From Orthonyx spaldingii (lineage: Eukaryota; Chordata; Aves; Passeriformes; Orthonychidae), in assembly GCA_013397795.1 (NCBI GenBank), contig VZTJ01005306.1, positions 208,932-272,931 on the forward strand: DNA of 64,000 nucleotides, written 5' to 3'. Under the pieces are notes generated by a model, which was given only the letters and a program-made list of their open reading frames with translations, was not told the origin of the DNA and made no database searches. Shown here piece by piece: positions 39,631 to 52,851 of the stretch. Both the position numbers and the translations under genes were made by a program. Each line of letters starts with the position of its first letter. Positions within the stretch are counted from its first letter, which is position 1.

Positions 39631-42370
39631 ACTCCAGGCCAGTGCTGGGGGAGGAAGAAAAAGCTCTTACAGCCTTTTGATTGAATGGACACTGTCATAG
39701 TTTCTTTTTTTTTTCTGAACTTTGTCCAAGAGTACGTGGTTCTGTCTGAAATAAAGCTTTACGGGCAGCAGAGACCTTACAATGAGGAAACTGGTGCTTT
39801 TCCACTCTTGTGTAGGTGGTGAGATGCTCTGGGGAAGTCAGAGTTGGAACCAAAGTACCTGCAGAAAAGCATAGCCCAGGCTGATTTTCTGGGACCAAGA
39901 CTGCACCTCTACACTTTGCCCCTCCAAAATACCATGTCTCTATTGTCCCCTTCCTCCATTTTATATCAGGTCCCTTTGCCCCTGCTGAGTACTCTGTTAC
40001 TGAGTCTGTTCACCAGTAATATCCTTTTTGTCAGATCAATTCCAGCTTGCTGTATTTTTTTTTTTGCCTCTAATCCAACCCTTCTGGAAAGAGCTGAAGC
40101 CTATATATAGCCTATAAAATACTTATGTGAGGCAGATGGAAATTCAGGTCTTTTCCCTCTCAGCCACTAAATTACTGAATCATTCTCTGCATCTTTATTT
40201 TTTCTCAGAGATAACAGTGAATTAAATATCCCCTAAGTGTGGAAGAGTTGCAACAGAAAAGAAAAAACTGCAAATACTACACGTCAAGTTAATTAGTAGA
40301 TAAACTAGCACCTAACATGGGAAAATGTGTTTAGATCACCCTTAAATAGAGAGTTAAGGTCTGCCTGTACACTGGGAGAGTCTCCTGGCTAGTGAGTTAC
40401 TGGGTATAAGGTTGCAAAATGAGGATATGGTATAAATACATAATTCTAGTAGAGGGTTTAGCATCCTACACGGAGCAGGCATTAAGGGTTAAAACCAAAG
40501 ATACAGAATGGCACAGCAAAGTTGAGCTCCAGCTGCTTTACAGTGCCAAAATACAAAGACTTGCTGCAGCAGCAGGTGTGTAACACAAGTGTTACTGTAT
40601 CCTGGTATTTGCCATCAGCGCTCACTTAGGGACTCGATTATTGAAGCACAACAATCCTGGCTGCTAAAATATGACATTAAACAGCACTGACTTCTTCCAG
40701 CTGAACACTTCACCTACAAGCATATCACTGTTTTCTAGTCCAAAGTGGTTTTAATTACTGCATTTTTTTTCTTTTGTTCTTTTTTCTTTCTTTTTTTTTT
40801 TTAAAAAGCAGCTTCACCTAGAAAGGGAGCTTCTAGTCCTTGCTGTTATTCCAGGACTTTGTGAAACAGGATGTTTTTCAGAAAGGCAAGAGCTGTGGAT
40901 AGAGAGAAAAAGGGACATGAACTTGCCTCTCATATGCTAGGTAAGCAGCAGCATTGCCATTTTAGAAGAAAATAGAAGTTGCTTTTCTATGTGACTGACT
41001 TGACCTGTAAGATACATGTAGTCTGAAACTCTCTGCCATATTGCCAGAAAGTATCCAATAGTTTTAAGCAATTGGTTGAATTTAATGTGCAGCAGTTTCT
41101 CTGATTCTAAAACAAATACAGTGATGCTTGCCATGAAAAGTGGCTATTGATCCAGTTCCCATGCTTGGAAAAACCTACATAAGTGCAGACTGTCTTGTTT
41201 AGTATGTGCTTTTGCCCTTAGTGCCTTAAAACTAGATGTTATACCTTGATTGATGTGGGATATCATCTTCTGTTGAGCATGCAAATGTGCTTCTTGTGTT
41301 CAGCTCTGAAAATTGTCCTTCTAAGTACTTCTGCTTCTGTAATATAGTAGAATTATGAAATCACCTGCTTCACTATGGAGTGAGATGAATAGGTTATTAA
41401 TATTTTAATAGATAGTGCTTTGAAAACAGCATGCTGTAAATACATCATTAGGTGATTCCCTCAGAGCTCAAATGAATTGGAGGAGGACAAAAATGTATCC
41501 CTTCTGTGCCTTTGCTGCTTTTTCCTAGACTCTGAAGAGTAGCAGAATGTCGTAGATGTGAACTTATTGCCAGAAGCATTTTTCAGAGGGGGAAAAAATG
41601 AATAAAAGGAATGTCTTCCAGGATACAGTATGATTTATAGAATGAGTTCAGGTCTGCCCACACCATGCTGTGACACGTAGTGCAGAGAGGCCAGAGATGT
41701 TGCTCCTCCAAAAGAAGATATACATTTGTCATGCTGAGCCTGTCAGCTTGGTGCCCTTTGCTTCACCTTTCTTTAAGCCCTGTAGAGTCACAGCCTATGC
41801 AATCCAGTTGTGGAATTAAGTACATGCCTTGTGTTTCAAGACCTGTATCTTCAGAGCTGATTGAGTTTCACGAGGCTAACTGAATTTCCCATAAAGTAAC
41901 TTTTAACACTGGAGTTCTGTGGTTTTCAATGCTAGAGATTGTGTTGTGTTCAGTAAAAGCAAATATTTACCCAGCACAAGAAAAATCTCTCCTTAATTGC
42001 CTCTACTTGTCATCCTGCAGGCTATTCCACTGTTTTGCAGGGATACCTACAGACAGGGAAGTTCATAATCTGATAGCTGAAATTCACTGAATCTAGCCTT
42101 ATTCAGAAATCATACCATAAACCAGCTTTAAATAGTATTTGCTAATCAGGACAGTATTAGCATAAATTTGACTTAATGGGGAAGAATGTATCAGGCACAA
42201 AGTTATTAACTGGATTGAAAGCAGGTGTTAAAATAGCTGTATTTCTCTAAGGCCTCATCTTCAAATATCAAAGTCCAGAAGTAAATGGGGTTCTAGTCAG
42301 AGTTGTTGAGTTGAGAATTTGTGATTCATAAGGAAGCTTGGTGCTTCTGATATTTTCATGCTCTTAAGTA

Positions 42371-42434
42371 ACATGTATACATATACATACACATATACAT
42401 ATATGTATATATATATATATTTATATATATATAA
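42371..42434. repeat. AT-rich (CA/TA)n microsatellite
   Basis: Alternating ACATATAC, then pure TA repeats with one TTT interruption, about 64 bp. Likely length-variable; the short open frames crossing it read only Tyr/Ile/Thr repeats. Confidence 0.9.
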
Positions 42435-45241
42435 GACTTTCTGGGAAATGGACATTACAGTAATATTTGTGAAACTCGGCTCTTCCAAGTTGGCTCCCCA
42501 GGCTGCAGAGTCTGGGCAGCCCACGGGGTCAGATAACGTGGTACCTGTGATCCTTGGCTGGCAGAGAATGGCAGAACCTGAAAAGCTGACTGTAACCACT
42601 GCGTTTCAGCATGCAATTTCTATCACAAACTTAAGAAAATCTTGAGCTATGAGCCTGTCACACTGCCTACCCTTGATGGCCAGTGGAGAGAAACAGACAT
42701 TCATGAAGGTGGTTTGCCATGTTCTCAGACAGGGTGAGCTGAATTACCATCTGGAAGGGCCTGTGTTAGAAGGAGGGGAATGACTTTCTTGATCGTTTGT
42801 GCCTCCTAATTGAGAATAAAGGGTAGAGAGGGTAACTGTTTCCTACCTGAACGGATAAAAGATATACATTTAAGAAATGGATTCTCAGCGGTTTTTTTTA
42901 ATTAATGAGAATTTTTCAGCAACATACTTAGTGTAGGACAATTCCTGCCCAGCTCTAGCTCTGGTATTTTCAATCAGAAAAAAAAAAAATGGGAGGAAGC
43001 CATAGTAACATCACATTACATGAAATAACATCTGTATCAGAGAGTCTACAACTATTCCAAGAGTTTCCACATACTTTTATTCTTTGTTTAACAAGAAAAA
43101 TACAGCCCTGAAAACAAATTCAACAGTGTTAAAAGATTCAGTATTTTTTTACAAGAAAACCCCAACAAAACAAACTCCAGCCTTTGAAATTCAGAAAGTT
43201 TAGTTTTCAAAGCCCAATTTTAAATCTGCCGTGATAAACCTTTTTAGTGTTAATGTACAAACTACATGTGTATTTGAACATAATATATTAATTTGTGCTT
43301 TACAAAACCTAAGCTTTATAGGACAGAATATATTGATGCAATAAAAAGAATCCTTATACAATGCAAAAGCTGTTGGGGACCCGACTTTTGAAACTATAGT
43401 TGAATATATTGTGTACACAGGAGTAAGAAGATCATATCTCATCATCCCCAAAATGAGTATTATGTGTTTGACAGCCTTGTAGGGTTACTGCAATGGAAGA
43501 TCTGGTTGATAAGCATTGTGGGCTTGCCCCAGGAGTGGCATGAGTCATGTGTTCTTAGTCTGAGCACTTACTGCCTGGCCGATGAACCAAACAGTGATAG
43601 TGTCACTCATAAGGTGGTTAAAAAGTATTAAAGGACCAAGATTTATAGGTGAGGCTGTATTTCCAATGAATTCTAGTTTCTGTACAGCAACTTGACTGGA
43701 GAAATGAGATATTAGAGGCAGTAAATCTTTCCTCCAGTTTCTTGGTTCTTCCTTTACTTCTATTCAGAGATCAAGCACCTGGTATTAGACGAATTATTGA
43801 CATTATAACATCCCAAATAAGGCAGTCTAATATTTATAGCTGCTGAGCATTTGAAATACCCTGAAATAGAAAGATTGTGATGTGACTGCGATTCTGAAAA
43901 TTGAGACAGAAATTTTGATGCTTCACCAACAGTCTTGTTTTCTTGAGAGTTATTAGTAAATCTGCATTTTAATTGTAAATACAAATTAGTACCTGAGGGG
44001 GAAACTGCAAATTAAATAGAAGGATGACTAAATACATTTCAATGACCTTTGCTGTCAGTCATAATTGTGTAAGCTCAGAAAAAAATACCATACTGTAGAG
44101 CTAATGTGCTCTATTATGTTTTGAACTAGTGCATGTATTAGGCCACTACATTCTCATGTGAATTATAATGTGGGATAGTGTAGGTGTAGAATATAAGGAA
44201 ATGTAAGCTCCATATGGTTCCAGTGGAAGCACAGAGGAGATCTTAAAAATGAAATGCTTTGCACTTTCCAAGCTCATGGTGTATTTTCAGTTATTTAAGG
44301 CTGTTTGTATGTTTCAGTCTGAGTCTCCTCATTTAAATTCATCTCATTTTAAGACTGGGTTTTCTGAACAGAGAGACTGTTAAATGGAACTTTTTGAGTC
44401 ACGCATTTGGCTCAGTTGGGCTTTGAGGATAAGAATACCAGCCTTAGATATCAGCAGTCATTGATATCCAAGAAGAGCAATAATCAGATGTAAAATCAGT
44501 TGCAAAATCATAAATTTGAAATACTAGGAAAAAATATGAAAAGAAAATACAAAGAGGGGGAACTGAGCTCCATTGTTATTACTTTTTCATGTCCTACTGT
44601 GCAAAAGGTAGTCTTTGAAGCTTAAAAATGTTTTGTTGATGGGTAAGTGACTAGATAGACACTAAAGCTAGGACAGTTTTTGATCTTCACAAATCTTAAT
44701 GTTAGCTCTTCAACAATAGGAACTGTGAATCATATAGTCCATTTTTTCCCCTCCAATGAAGTCATGAACTTGCAGAGACTGTGGGTTAAGGACTAGCTGA
44801 TGAATTGCAAGTTTCAGAATGTTGCAGATGAAATAGACTCTAGATATACATAGCATTTGAGATGTTTTTTTTCCTCTGTAATATTATACTTTTCCTTCTT
44901 TTTTCTGTAGCACTCTTTAGAAATATTAGTGTGAATAAATTAGTGTTTATCTTGTCAGTGCCCTTTATGATAAGGAGTAATTAATAATTGCATCCTTTAT
45001 TGTACTTGTTTGGAAGTGGTCCTGCAAATTCTATTTTTGTCTTAGAATCATCCTCAGAAAAGTGGAAAAGTTGAAGACAAACGTTTTAAATACTTTTGTT
45101 TTACTTTTTCTCTTTTGAGATAATTTCACACTGAGGGAGACAGAGGGGGTAGGGTTATAGCAAATCGTACTGGCTTCTGAGTGTCTCTGCAGTCCAGAGA
45201 TGCTGAAGGAGAATCGTTTCTACTTCAAAAGCTGGATATTT

Positions 45242-45775
45242 TTAGTGAGCAGTGAGTCTTTTATCAAGAAAAGAATGTCCATAGCACTCACAAGCTGAGC
45301 TTATATCTGCAGGAAAACATTTTTCCTGAGCTACTGGATACTCAAGAAATGAAAAAAGTGATTTGCTGTACAAAAGGAAAAAAAAATAAGCTCTTCCTTC
45401 AGACCCTCTGTGATCTATCACTTGAGGAGAAACATATTTGGATGTGTTCCCAGGGCAGTGGCTACATTTGGCAGATAAAAAAATCTCAGTTTCTGCCTCT
45501 CGGACCATGAAGCCAGTGATGGTTGATGTGATGTTTTCCTTGGTTTTTGTACAAAACTCGCAGTTATACTGCACAGGAAGTGTGATGTCAGGAGAATATG
45601 AGCTCTGACTCCAAGAATTTGCAGCTCTCAAAGACTTGCATGGCCCTGCACAATGTGTGCAGGAGAACAGGAAATCTCTGGACAGGCATCTGACTGGGAC
45701 TCCCCACAGCTGCTTCAGTTTTTTACTCCTGGCTTTAGGCTGACTCTGGAATTCTCTCCAGATCAGATCAAGCTT
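45242..45775 (-). other. Unrecognised 177-codon open frame with three CxxC pairs
   Basis: The longest open stretch outside identified repeats. It runs from just after a TGA at 45776-45778 to a stop at 45242 and has no ATG near its start, so it could only be an internal exon or a relic. Visible residues include CTHCAGPC (about residues 39-46), CEFC (about 74-77) and CSHC (about 106-109), with an NIT glycosylation sequon between the last two. I recognise no family. A polypyrimidine tract ending GTACAG near 45367-45390 reads like a splice acceptor inside the frame, which argues against one continuous exon. Chance remains a real possibility: a frame this long is expected occasionally in 64 kb. 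Confidence 0.25.
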
Positions 45776-45883
45776 TCACAGAATAGGAAATATTTAGTGG
45801 AAAGCCCCTCATAACTGCATTGCTTTTCAAAAGGAGTTTTTGTCTCCATACAGAATCTATGTTGGTCCTTTGCCTCTGAGCTC

Positions 45884-46177
45884 CTTTCCCTTTTTCCTTT
45901 CCTTTTTCCTTCCCCTTTTCCTTCCCTTTCCCTTCCCTTCCCTTCCTTTCCTTTCCTTTCCTTTCCTTTCCTTTCCTTTCCTTTCCTTTCCTTTCCTTTC
46001 CTTTCCTTTCCTTTCCTTTCCTTTCCTTTCCTTTCCTTTCCTTTCCTTTCCTTTCCTTTCCTTTCCTTTCCTTTCCTTTCCTTTCCTTTCCTTTCCTTTC
46101 CTTTCCTTTCCTTTCCTTTCCTTTCCTTTCCTTTCCTTTCCTTTCCTTTCCTTTCCTTTCCTTTCCTTTCCTTTCCC
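45884..46177. repeat. (TTTCC)n polypyrimidine satellite, about 290 bp
   Basis: From about 45944 to 46176 the sequence is pure CTTTC/TTTCC pentamer, about 46 copies. It is preceded from 45884 by imperfect CCTTTT/CCTTCC variants. The strand is wholly pyrimidine and mirror-symmetric. A 127-codon plus-strand frame reading FPFLS repeats is an artefact of the pentamer. Confidence 0.98.
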
Positions 46178-49100
46178 AGTATGCTACCAGTTACTTCTTA
46201 CCTGCCATGTTTGTGTCTACTGACACAGGCCCACACATATACATGTCATGTAAAAAAGAAAAATTACCATTGCAATGTCTGTGCTTTTATTACTACAGCA
46301 TCTTTGATACCAAAGTGCTGCTCAAAATACTTGTACAGAAAAGCAACAGGGATTTTCTAAATGCAGTATTATTTTGATAGTTTTAAAATAGGCTTCTATC
46401 TTTAGAAAGAATGTTGAATTTTGTCTTTTATGGCTTCGTGATTCGTTGTTATGACAGACTTAATCAATCTGATGAGTCCATGTTCAGTGTTCTGGCAAAT
46501 ATAATCAGCCCTGGAGTGTTTTCTTATTCCCCAAAGGCACATTGTTTCTGTGTTTATTTCATTCTGATGTTTTATCTGGAAAACATATTTCTTTTTCTTG
46601 AAGTGTACTGTTCTGAGACATACATTGAAAGCCATGTGTTTAATGTACTGAATATGAAATGATCTTTTTATTTAGGAAGTCAAAGGAGAAGGTTATTGAA
46701 CAAAAAGTCTAGCAAGGTAATGGGCACAGAAGTCACAGAGAGACAAGGGAAAAGATTAATCTTGTAAGAATCACAGGGCAGATTTAAAGACAATTTGTAG
46801 TAATAAAAAAGACTGTTAGAGACTCCAAGGCAAGTCTTACACCTCATTTCTAAAAATGATCTACAAAATGTACACTTGTTTTAATGCAGGATCAAGATCT
46901 ACTTTCCACGACTCATTGCTTGCTTCTGAATCTTCATTTTGTGTTCTTTAATGTCACTTGTCTGCCAGATTATTCTAGGGCCTTTGAAGTGCAGGAAGAT
47001 GGTCTATTTTCAGGCTTTACTCCCATGCATAGTTCCAGCATGCACTGCAAGTCTTTGGGGGTGGGATTTGTCTCCTAAAAATATGGAGCTTGTAACGGAG
47101 TACTATAAAATAATGAATAAAATAGCAGAAATATTCAAGACTAAAAAAAAATAAGTAACAGATCTTATATGTGATGTTGAGACTGCAAAAGAGGATCATT
47201 TAACAAGCACTGTTCTGGTTTGGTTTTTTGGTTTTTTTTATCAGTACCTGATTCTGTGAAGGCAGGTAAGTGTATGGAGCAGCAGAACTGACCATTTCTT
47301 TTCCTCAGCAAGTGCAGAACAGAACCTGTGGTACACAGTGGGGTGTACCTTTCCTATTGCAGGAAAGGCAAGAAAAAGCTACGCCGTGTGGTGGCAGCTG
47401 CTGCTTCATACCAATAGCTTTAGTATGTTGCTACACCCTGCTCATTTCTGGGATGTCATGCACAAGGGGTCTTTATTAATCAGACCAGTTGCAGGAATGA
47501 CCTGGAACATGCAGGGTATTGAAATAAGGTATCCCACATAACACATGAATACTTTGTGTGTCAGGCTAATTTAGACTCAGAGCTCTGTTTAAATGTTGTT
47601 GTAATATTGCACATTTAATAATAGTCTAGTGCCAGGCAGAACACAATTACTTACTCTCTAAAGGACGGTTTATAATCAGCAATGTTGTCCTTACAACTCT
47701 GATGACTGAGATAATCTCTGAATCTTCAGTTGAAATGACACCCCAAGGTCAGCCATTATCTCTATGTATTCTTACTATCATAGTCTGATAGGAATTGTCT
47801 TTAATATCCATGCATAGAGCATTCATGTCCATGACAGCTCTTTAATGCCAGATAAGACTTTTGGTATTCTCTTTACTAGGCAGTAAAAGTGGTTAGTCTT
47901 AGCAGGAGGCTCTTAATAAGTGAATTAACAATAGTTAAGGCTAAAATAAAATGGTAGCATATTTTAAGTGATGTCAATTAATTTAAATTTATAGTTCTAA
48001 CAAACCTTAGATCTTTCCAAACTACTTAAATTCTGGTAATCATGCAGCTATGTAAAATATCATCCTTTTGACACACTATTCCGTAGAAATCCTAGTCAGA
48101 ATGCTGAAATAGACTGCTGAACCTCTTCAACTCACCCAGGGGAGACTGTGATAATAGTATGAGTTTTAACCAATGGAAAAATGGAAACCAAATATTAGTT
48201 TAAATTGCATCTGATGGAAAGGTATTGTTGGACAGGTGTCTTCCTCTGCTATTTCCATGGGAGGTGGTTTTTAGTTTGATTACACTTAGATGTTAATAAA
48301 CATTTAATTTCATTTCTAGTTTGGGCTTGTTTTTAATGAAATCTCTCAAGATCAGCAGTAAGTATGTTTTTTCTGTGTCCCTGATGATTCTGAAGTCCTG
48401 ACAGTCAAAACACTGCAAGCAATTTACAGCTTCCTCTGGTTTTAGCTGAATTTCACTGCCTGAGCCTCAGATAACTAAGCGGCAAATTTCCCTGGCTGCC
48501 ACGCCAGTACTGAAATTTATCCATGTCAGTATTATACAGTTCCTTATATTCTTGGGGACTTTATCACTTTGCATTTCAATAGTTAAAGACAAGACTTCAT
48601 GTCCTTTGAGTTGCAGCCTTCGGAGACATGACAGATTAACTAAGCTCTTTAGGTGGCTCTCCAATTTCAGGGTGAGTTGCATGACATTGACAGTGTAAAT
48701 TAAAACTACTTTTTCTGACATTTTTCATATTTTTTTTCTAGCACACATTTCCATAAGCTACTTGTATCATATGAAAGGAAAGAAAAAATAGATTTAACTC
48801 ACCAATTGCATTAGCCTCCCTTCTGCACCTCACAATAATGTAAGCAGGCAGATTTGTCAACACATGGAAGTGGGTTTTCTTATACTTTTCTGTGATGTGT
48901 CTGGTGGATATATAGTCAGAGATAGCATATTTTCTGGATGAAATGGGTCTAATCCAATACAGGTAGACCCAGATCTGGTTTTGACCAAGTCATTCTACCT
49001 CCAAGGACTTAGTTTCCCCATGAATATGATGAACATAATGTATTGGTCTCCTTTTAATGTGATACCAGATTTATAGAGGTGAAGTGCTGTTAAATAACAT

Positions 49101-50828
49101 TTTATTATCAAGTCCTGCATCTCTGGAGCTTGGATTAAGGTGAAGGTGTTTGCCTGGTGTTCATTTGTTCTTTCTGAAATATCTATCTGCTTTGCATTTA
49201 TTTTTAGAAGACGGCATGTATTTTGAGGTTCAAGGAAACACTTGCTTCTCGCACTTGAGAGCAGCAACCTCACTTTGTTGACCCTTTACAGCCTTAAGAT
49301 GTCTTAGCTACAGGAGAGTTTCTGGCATGACTCATCCTGGAATCGAAGCTCCCAAGAATATACATCAGGGGAGCAGAATTGGAAAGTAAGCAGGTTTTCC
49401 CACTTCTGACTATTTCTGGCTGAGGTTGAATACCCCATGTGTCTTAAGATTCCACATCTCTTAAGCTGAAGACTCTTCTTAGAAGTTCTTGTGCCTGAGA
49501 AAACCAGGGTGAAGACTGAAGAGCCTGCAGAGCTGGTCTCCAGCTGAGAGGTGCCCAGTGGGTGGGTACCAGCTGGGCTTGAAAATGCATGCACTGGGTG
49601 CTCTACATGTTTTCCTTTAGCTATGGGGCTCATACAGGTGGAGGTACAGCCTTCTGTTCTAGTCTAAAGCTGCCCTTTTTTATCTGTGGTCAAAACAAAA
49701 GAGAAATATTTTCTGCTATGGAAAAGCTCCTTCCTAGTAAACTAAAAATAGAGCTTAAATATTTTTAAAGTATTTTAACTTTTGTTAATACAAATGTGGG
49801 TGAAGAAAAACATTAAAAATATATCAGATGAAATCTGCATGGTCGGCAAATTTTGAAGCTTTGCTATTAGTGAATGATTGCTCATTCACTTCATAGTGAG
49901 AAGTCCTACCCTTTTCCTCTAAATTTTCAAAGATAAACAACAGCCACAGATGAAATTTGTTTACATTGTACTTGTAGCATAGACACTATGAAAAGAATAT
50001 TGTTATTACAAAAGCAAATAATTTGATAGTAAATTGAAATGAAGAAGAAATGGGATTTCTCCTTCTTCAAATAACTTGATTTTAATGTTAATGAAACCTT
50101 GACCAAAAAATAAAAAGTCTCCTGGAAGGGTAAAAACTGAGGAAAACTATTGAGTATTACAGAAAAGAACCACTTTAAAATGGCTAGAAGAGCCTAGGGT
50201 GATGCACTAGCACTGACCACATTGCTCCTTCTGAGTTTTATTCTGGTCACACACAGATGTACTTGCTCTGAGCAAGGCAAGTAATAACTGACAAAGTGTG
50301 CACATGCTGTAGGCAGTCCAAATGTGACACATGGTTTACTGTGTTAAAATCAGGGGGTTAGCTGATTTTTTCAAGAGGTCACTTGCCCAAGGACAGCATG
50401 TGTTTGTTTTCACCTAAGTCTAACCAAGAGATGCAGCTTATTGGTCTCCCCCCATGCTTCTCTCATCCTCTGTGGCCTTTAGTGGAGCCCAGTTTTGTGC
50501 TTTTTCAGACATAAGCCCCTATGCTGTATGAAATAGCCTGCAGGTGTTGACTGCTAGGGAGTCTGAGAGACAGACTCCTTTCACAAACAGACTGACCTTC
50601 ACCTGGCTGAACAGTGTTATCTCAAATTTTGTTCAGATGACTCTAGTTGCGCAAATTGTTGTTGACATTAGGTGTGCTGGGATGCTTGTGTTCATCATTG
50701 ATTCTCTTCCGGTATTTCAGCTTGCATTGTCTTGTATGTGCAATGAAAATAATCCTTTCTTCTTACTGTGATGGTTTAGGTGAATAATTTCTCCAGAATT
50801 CTCCTGACACCTGTTTCATCTTTGAGGG

Positions 50829-50863
50829 ACATGTTGATGTAACAGACACATGTTGATGTAACA
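50829..50863. repeat. Tandem duplication, period 19 bp
   Basis: ACATGTTGATGTAACA at 50829-50844 recurs exactly at 50848-50863, separated by GAC. It has two copies and nothing else around it. Confidence 0.9.
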
Positions 50864-51270
50864 ACGAATACTCACAAAGAATGTCAGCAGCCTGGAGAGC
50901 AGAATGGGACTTCAGCTCTTTGTCTTTGCTCTGGTGCTTTCTTAGGCTACATACAGTGTCCATAGCCCTCTGCCTTTAAAAATATCTCAGATTAGCATCC
51001 AAGAGTATTAATACCTGTACACTTTGGAGAGGTAACGTATGTGAATGTATCATATTTGAGTTGATTCTTACTCAAGAAGTAAGGGGTATGTGCACAAGAA
51101 TATTGCCAAAGAATTTTTTAATTACTGTTGTCCTCTGCAGACCCTAATTCCTTACTCTGTGCAGTGGCTGGCATTCCCCACCATCAGCCAACTACAGTAA
51201 ATTCATTCACATGCACAAACTTCATTGAAGTCTTGTTTTTCTAGTTCTTACAGACACTTCAGCCACAACT

Positions 51271-51320
51271 GGTTTAGTTCATATGACACAGTTTGATGTG
51301 GTTTAGTTCATATGACACAG
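51271..51320. repeat. Tandem duplication, period 29 bp
   Basis: A 21-bp word beginning GGTTTAGTTCATATGACACA occurs at 51271-51291 and again at 51300-51320. It is a recent-looking exact duplication, about 430 bp right of the 19-bp one. Confidence 0.9.
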
Positions 51321-52818
51321 CCTCTGAGCACTGTTGACCACAAACTGAGAGACTGATTACCAAGTATTAGGCTCTATGGATTTTCCGAATTCTTCCCATT
51401 GTTTACTGATGATGCAAAGGAAGCATTTTGTGCCATTGCAGAACAGCAAGACAAGTAGAAGAGCAAATGCTATGAGGTACAGAAGCTGCATAAGCCTCAG
51501 CTGGATGAGAAGAGTAAGAAATATGGGCCATAGTTGGCCAGAAATTGGTTTTTATGCCAGGGATATGGCAAATTGTGCATATCTGAGGAGAAACCAAGAA
51601 TGACAGAGTCATCCATCCTCTTGTTTTGGCACATGCAATTAGAAGGCAGGATACAGATCACAGAAATTAGATACTGTTCGTGTTAGAATTTCAGGTGAAA
51701 ATAAAAGCCATAAAATTGAATAGATAAAAGCAAGGATTCACTTATGAGCGTAAATTTTGAAAAGAGAACTAAGCAAAAGACTGATATACTCAGAGAGATT
51801 TCTCCACTGAGAAATATAACTGCTTCTGGCAGCATTTCAACTTTTCTTCTCCCACTACTCTATGAGCATAATGATTTTGTTATTACAAATGAGAAATACC
51901 CAACATGCCTTCTTGTGGCTTCAACTGAATATTTGCAATGAGAAAAAGATATAACTTTATTCATACTGGATTCAGTCTCACATACATTAAAATCACTAGA
52001 AATGTACAGCTGTTCAGGTCTCTACTATCTTAAATTTACCCTCTAAATTACTTTCTTCAATGATTTTTATCTTTTTATGGACTCTCTTTTCCCACTTAGG
52101 AAACACTACAGGTCCTCTTGATTAATTACAGCATTAAAACAACCATTAGAAACAATTTCAAAGGAGCAGCTGATTAAATGGTCCTTAAATGACTTCCAAA
52201 GTTAATTTATACCTTTTGTCTAGTCCTGATTTATTTTGTGTACTAGATGTAGAACTGCTTGGGAACATGATATCTGAAAGGGAATTTTATTGAAAAACTA
52301 CATAGACTTAAAAGCTGATATATCAGACCACGGTAAGAGATAATGGAAGATTGAAACAAAAAATTGTCCCACTGATGTTCCATAATGTCTTCTACAAGAG
52401 GACTTCTACCAAAGCACTTGGTGATACTTTTGTCAGGTGAAGGATGCTGGTCTAGCTGGATTTAGGGCATCGTTCTAGCAGACACTATCAGTTCTTTTAC
52501 AGTTTGATGTATTCCACCAGGATTCCTCTTCATTAGCCACAAAAATAGGTATTTGCAAAACAACTTCTCTCAGAAGCAGAGAAGAGACATTAGTATTTGC
52601 CTTTTAAACCAGTCTTGATCTGCCTGTAACTTTTTCAGTTTTCAAAATTCTATAAAATATTTATAAACTCCAGAAGGAACACCATTAGCTGTACTTTTAC
52701 TACACAAAACACTTTATTATAATTGTTATCTATGAAGTTTTGATGCACTGTGAAATGGTTTCATAAAATGCCAACCTCCCACATAGGGATGAAATCTGCA
52801 AATGATTCTGTATTAGGG

Positions 52819-52851
52819 GTGTGTATGTGTGTGTATATATATATATATGTG
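52819..52851. repeat. (TG)n/(TA)n microsatellite
   Basis: GTGTGTATGTGTGTG followed by an uninterrupted TA run, about 33 bp in all. Confidence 0.9.

Noticed and set aside
45840..46223. 127-codon plus-strand open frame of FPFLS repeats
   Set aside because: It is only the translation of the TTTCC pentamer satellite; a pentamer read in triplets gives a five-residue repeat without stops.
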